From NCBI GenBank assembly GCA_002840125.1, contig PGZF01000006.1, positions 62,001-126,000 of the forward strand: DNA of 64,000 bases. The letters are read 5' to 3'. How positions within the stretch are numbered: the first letter of the stretch is position 1; each line of letters begins with the position of its first letter. This stretch comes from Gammaproteobacteria bacterium HGW-Gammaproteobacteria-15 (GTDB taxonomy: Bacteria > Pseudomonadota > Gammaproteobacteria > Enterobacterales > Alteromonadaceae). Made by a program: the position numbers and the translations under genes. Shown piece by piece: positions 61,950-64,000 of this stretch. The notes beneath the pieces were generated by a model that was not told the origin of the DNA, ran no database searches, and saw only the letters and a program-made list of their open reading frames with translations.

Positions 61950-62475
61950 ATGTTAAAGCTCCTTTCAAACAAAGATCGCGCTCGTCGGCGCGGCGTGTTA
62001 TCAACCCAGGCCAAGGCTCATCACCGGCATAAATCCAGCCTTTGCAGGTGCCGCGCTTCTCACTGCAGGCGTGGGTTAATTCGATACAAGCATCAATGCG
62101 TTTCCCTGCATTCAGGTGCTTAAGCAGCGTGCTGCTGCGAAAATTAGCGGCGCCAACGTTGTAATGGAAAGATAAGTAAGCAACGTATTCCGGCTCGCTC
62201 AGTTCAACTTTAACGGCCTGCCGTAACTGCCGATCATGCTCTTGCAAATCAGCCGCAAACATTTCAGCGCATTCGTCTTCTGTATTCTGCTGGCCAACAA
62301 CCATGCCGGGCTTTACGCTGCCATAACACGCTGTTGGTATACCAATAGGATCCGCATGAACGGCCAGCTTAGCCGGATCAGTAGTATTGTTTTCGTGCGG
62401 AGCAATAAACACACCAGCCACTACCATTGCGGCAGACAAGCCCAGCGCTGATAGTTTGGCGGCTATGTTTTTCAT
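61939..62475 (-). CDS. Endolysin, GH24 lysozyme family, with signal-anchor-like N-terminus
   Basis: A 178-residue phage lysozyme. The N-terminal 25 residues are hydrophobic with Ala/Gly (LGLSAAMVVAGVFIAP), like SAR endolysins. In the active site, D-x5-T (Asp42, Thr48, in DPIGIPTACYG) is kept, but the residue eight positions before is Asp33 instead of the usual Glu. Glu28 is five residues further away and might substitute. The rest, SFHYNVGAANFRSSTLLKHLNAG, is typical of the family. Confidence 0.88.
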   Translation of the reverse strand: MKNIAAKLSALGLSAAMVVAGVFIAPHENNTTDPAKLAVHADPIGIPTACYGSVKPGMVVGQQNTEDECAEMFAADLQEHDRQLRQAVKVELSEPEYVAYLSFHYNVGAANFRSSTLLKHLNAGKRIDACIELTHACSEKRGTCKGWIYAGDEPWPGLITRRADERDLCLKGALTYEN

Positions 62476-62485
62476 CGTTTAACCC

Positions 62486-62516
62486 AATAAAAAACCCCAG
62501 CTGGGTGGCTGGGGTT
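62486..62516 (-). terminator. tR'-like terminator before the lysis genes
   Basis: AACCCCAGC with exact complement around six bases, followed by T6 on the minus strand. It lies between the Q-like gene and the endolysin, in the position of lambda tR', where Q makes transcription read through into the late genes. Confidence 0.8.
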
Positions 62517-62643
62517 AAGTGGCATGCGCTTTATCAGTAAACATGGAAGTTACAGCTCGTGCAACTGTAGCTAAAAGTAGCTGATTTCAGAGGCAAAAAA
62601 CACGCAGAAAACTGCGGGTTTGAAAATATTTTTAAATTATTTG

Positions 62644-63045
62644 CTAAACCAACGCCAATAACTGCGCTTGTGCGTGCATTAACGCCACGCGCTGCAGCCC
62701 TACTAACTGCTGCTGCTTTATATACCGCCGTGTAATTGCAGCGCGTTGTAACTCGCGGCTCAAATGCCGGCGGTTTACATTAACGTCATCCAGTTGTGCA
62801 ACGCAGGTGTCTATGCTGGCTACCCACTGCGGTACATAAAGCTGATCGGCCTGGTGGCTAAACAGGTGTTTGTCAGAGCTGGCCCAAATACCCGTGCGCA
62901 TAACCTGGCAGCAACGCTCTGTTACGCTGGTCCTGGCATAGCCCTGTAGCGCTTCACGCTCAGCCCAAAATCGGCCCCAGGTAACCAGTAGTTTATCAAG
63001 CTCTTTAATCTTCAACTGCAGCACCCCGCGCAACGGTAATTGCAT
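62644..63045 (-). CDS. Q-like late antiterminator (tentative)
   Basis: A helical 133-residue protein with LDKLLVTWGRFW near the start and VASIDTCVAQLDDV mid-way, reminiscent of phage Q proteins. Its position immediately before a late terminator and lysis genes is that of lambda Q. The start is uncertain: the ATG lies 41 bp inside the HTH gene, and in-frame GTG/TTG codons downstream are possible. The 168-bp gap after it likely holds the late promoter, though I see no convincing -10/-35 pair. Confidence 0.5.
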   Translation of the reverse strand: MQLPLRGVLQLKIKELDKLLVTWGRFWAEREALQGYARTSVTERCCQVMRTGIWASSDKHLFSHQADQLYVPQWVASIDTCVAQLDDVNVNRRHLSRELQRAAITRRYIKQQQLVGLQRVALMHAQAQLLALV

Positions 63046-63250
63046 CTACCAATTCAATTTTAAAAACACATTCACAAATTGCCATTACATGGCCAAAATC
63101 CGGATCTGTCTTCATGGACTCCCAGCTCTGATATGTGCGTAATGAGATACACATCATTTCAGCCACCCTCTCTTGCGTGTAGCCTTTACGCTCCCGGTTC
63201 TTCCGCAGGATATTACCGCCGTGCATCCACTCCGGGGTGCCTGGTATCAT
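63005..63250 (-). CDS. Small XRE-type HTH protein
   Basis: An 81-residue protein with one helix-turn-helix: LRKNRERKGYTQERVAEMMCISLRTYQSWES. The C-terminus is a short helix. Lambdoid phages often encode such regulators near Q. It starts at the stop of the resolvase gene. Confidence 0.72.
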   Translation of the reverse strand: MIPGTPEWMHGGNILRKNRERKGYTQERVAEMMCISLRTYQSWESMKTDPDFGHVMAICECVFKIELVDAITVARGAAVED

Positions 63251-63718
63251 TTACACCCCGTACAAAGCAATTAATGCCGCATCGCGGCAATCTTCATTGC
63301 TGCGGGCATTCCAGCCAGTCAGCGTATTAAAGTAAGCCGCATCTTTCTTGCAGCGGGCTTTGTGGCCACCAGTCAGAGGCCGGCACGGCTGCACGTTAAA
63401 GCCCGCGTCTTTAAGCAGCTCCATTATCAGTGTGGCCACAGCTTTAACTTTGCCTACGTCCTGGCTAATTTTGCGCATCGTTGCAATGCGCTGCGCCTGG
63501 GTAAGCTTCTTGTTTAGCACCCGGGGGAATGTTGGCTTAAGCAAGTTCGGGTCTTCCATTTTTATCAGGATCCGGCCCTCAACTTTCGCCGCCTGCAAGT
63601 GCATAAAATCAACGAGGCCAGATAGCTTAACCTTGCTCAATTCTGCGATTACCCGGCTGTCAGTAGTTACAGCAACACCGCTGGCGCTCAGGTCGGGATC
63701 AATACCGATGATTAGCAT
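63251..63718 (-). CDS. RuvC-like Holliday junction resolvase
   Basis: A 155-residue RNase H-fold nuclease. Acidic residues expected in the active site are visible: Asp7 and Asp9 in GIDPDLSASG, Glu55 in KMEDPN, and Asp residues in NEDCRDAALIALYG near the end. Phage resolvases of this sort debranch DNA before packaging, in the place of lambda Rap. It overlaps the upstream partial gene by 7 bp. Confidence 0.85.
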   Translation of the reverse strand: MLIIGIDPDLSASGVAVTTDSRVIAELSKVKLSGLVDFMHLQAAKVEGRILIKMEDPNLLKPTFPRVLNKKLTQAQRIATMRKISQDVGKVKAVATLIMELLKDAGFNVQPCRPLTGGHKARCKKDAAYFNTLTGWNARSNEDCRDAALIALYGV

Positions 63719-64000
63719 AAATCACCCCACTCTGATAAAGGCGGCACATAAAAACCATACTCGATACCTTTTAGATAAGGCACTGACTTGCCATAGCGGG
63801 GTCTGGCCATGATCACGCCATCAGTACCCCAAAGCGATTCAGGAATATGGCAGTGCTCGGCAAAGTAACTAAGCCAGTTTTCGTAAGCTATATTCATCAT
63901 CTGGACCACGCTTTGACTGGATGAAGATATCGGCGCTGAAGGCTCATTAAAACCCAAGCCAAGCGCAGAGCGAACAGCTAAATAAAGTGTTCTAAATCTC
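63712..64000 (-). CDS. Unknown phage protein, 5' end outside the window
   Basis: The frame is open from the stop at 63712 to the right edge (about 95 residues visible), so a start at TTG 63957 would be an artefact of the cut. The visible part includes FRTLYLAVRSALGLGFNEPSAPI-type residues, then NWLSYFAEHCHIPESLW and PRYGKSVPYLKGIEYGFYVPPLSEW. I do not recognise the family. It overlaps the resolvase gene, so belongs to the same operon. Confidence 0.6.
   Translation of the reverse strand, partial: RFRTLYLAVRSALGLGFNEPSAPISSSSQSVVQMMNIAYENWLSYFAEHCHIPESLWGTDGVIMARPRYGKSVPYLKGIEYGFYVPPLSEWGDLC

Noticed and set aside
34762-64000. Second copy of the tRNA-Arg 3' end as attR
   Set aside because: No matching segment was seen; the far end of the prophage probably lies beyond the window.

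Overview
The window looks like a chromosomal segment of a gammaproteobacterium of the order Alteromonadales, most like the Rheinheimera/Alishewanella group. That placement is an inference from the polar-type flagellar gene order, the FlrA/RpoN/FliA promoter architecture, the FlgP/FlgT pair and roughly 50% GC; no rRNA or other species marker is present. About 34.6 kb is host flagellar DNA, and from the tRNA-Arg at about 34.7 kb to the right edge the DNA is a lambda-like prophage that continues beyond the window.

Flagellar half (1-34.6 kb). At the left edge is the 5' part of the sigma54 activator gene flrA (minus), preceded by a very divergent flagellin-like gene (minus). A divergent promoter region with two sigma54-type motifs separates this from pseBCFGIH (plus), the pathway making CMP-pseudaminic acid. 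Facing it on the minus strand is flaG-fliD-fliS-fliT-maf plus a methyltransferase/ParB-like gene, so the sugar donor and the Maf transferase that puts it on flagellin are encoded side by side. Then come four complete flagellin genes, each with its own FliA (sigma28) promoter and at least three with their own terminator, and the rod-hook-ring series flgBCDE / flgFGHIJKL (minus), with sigma54 promoters before flgB and flgF. cheV-cheR lie upstream on the same strand; flgA, flgMN (own sigma28 promoter) and flgT are on the plus strand and flgP on the minus strand, flgP and flgT having divergent sigma54 promoters. Structural and chaperone genes therefore sit under sigma54 first and FliA later, with FlgM as the timing switch.

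Prophage half (34.7-64 kb). A tRNA-Arg(CCT) is the likely attachment site, followed by a P4-type tyrosine integrase whose upstream DNA is full of ACTAC repeats. Next is a two-gene minus-strand operon (an unknown 91-residue protein and an SRAP/YedK-type DNA-protein-crosslink protein) behind a perfect LexA-box-like operator. The rest of the minus strand, read from the right edge leftwards, follows the lambda late order: partial gene, RuvC-like resolvase, small HTH protein, Q-like protein, a tR'-like terminator, endolysin, Rz/Rz1, holin, the expected cos interval, Nu1-like and GpA-like terminase, gpW, portal, S49 protease with nested scaffold, gpD, major capsid, connector, gpZ, gpU, tail tube and a 1259-residue tape measure. 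Downstream of the tape measure the lambda M-L-K-I-J set is absent. It is replaced by about a dozen mostly unrecognised tail-tip and fibre-like genes, two of which carry regular protein repeats (a 14-residue Trp repeat and a 24-residue repeat).

The observations most worth following are the SOS-controlled SRAP pair, the Trp-repeat tail protein, the 24-residue repeat protein, the methyltransferase/ParB-like gene in the glycosylation locus, and the flaG promoter whose -10 box abuts the Shine-Dalgarno sequence.
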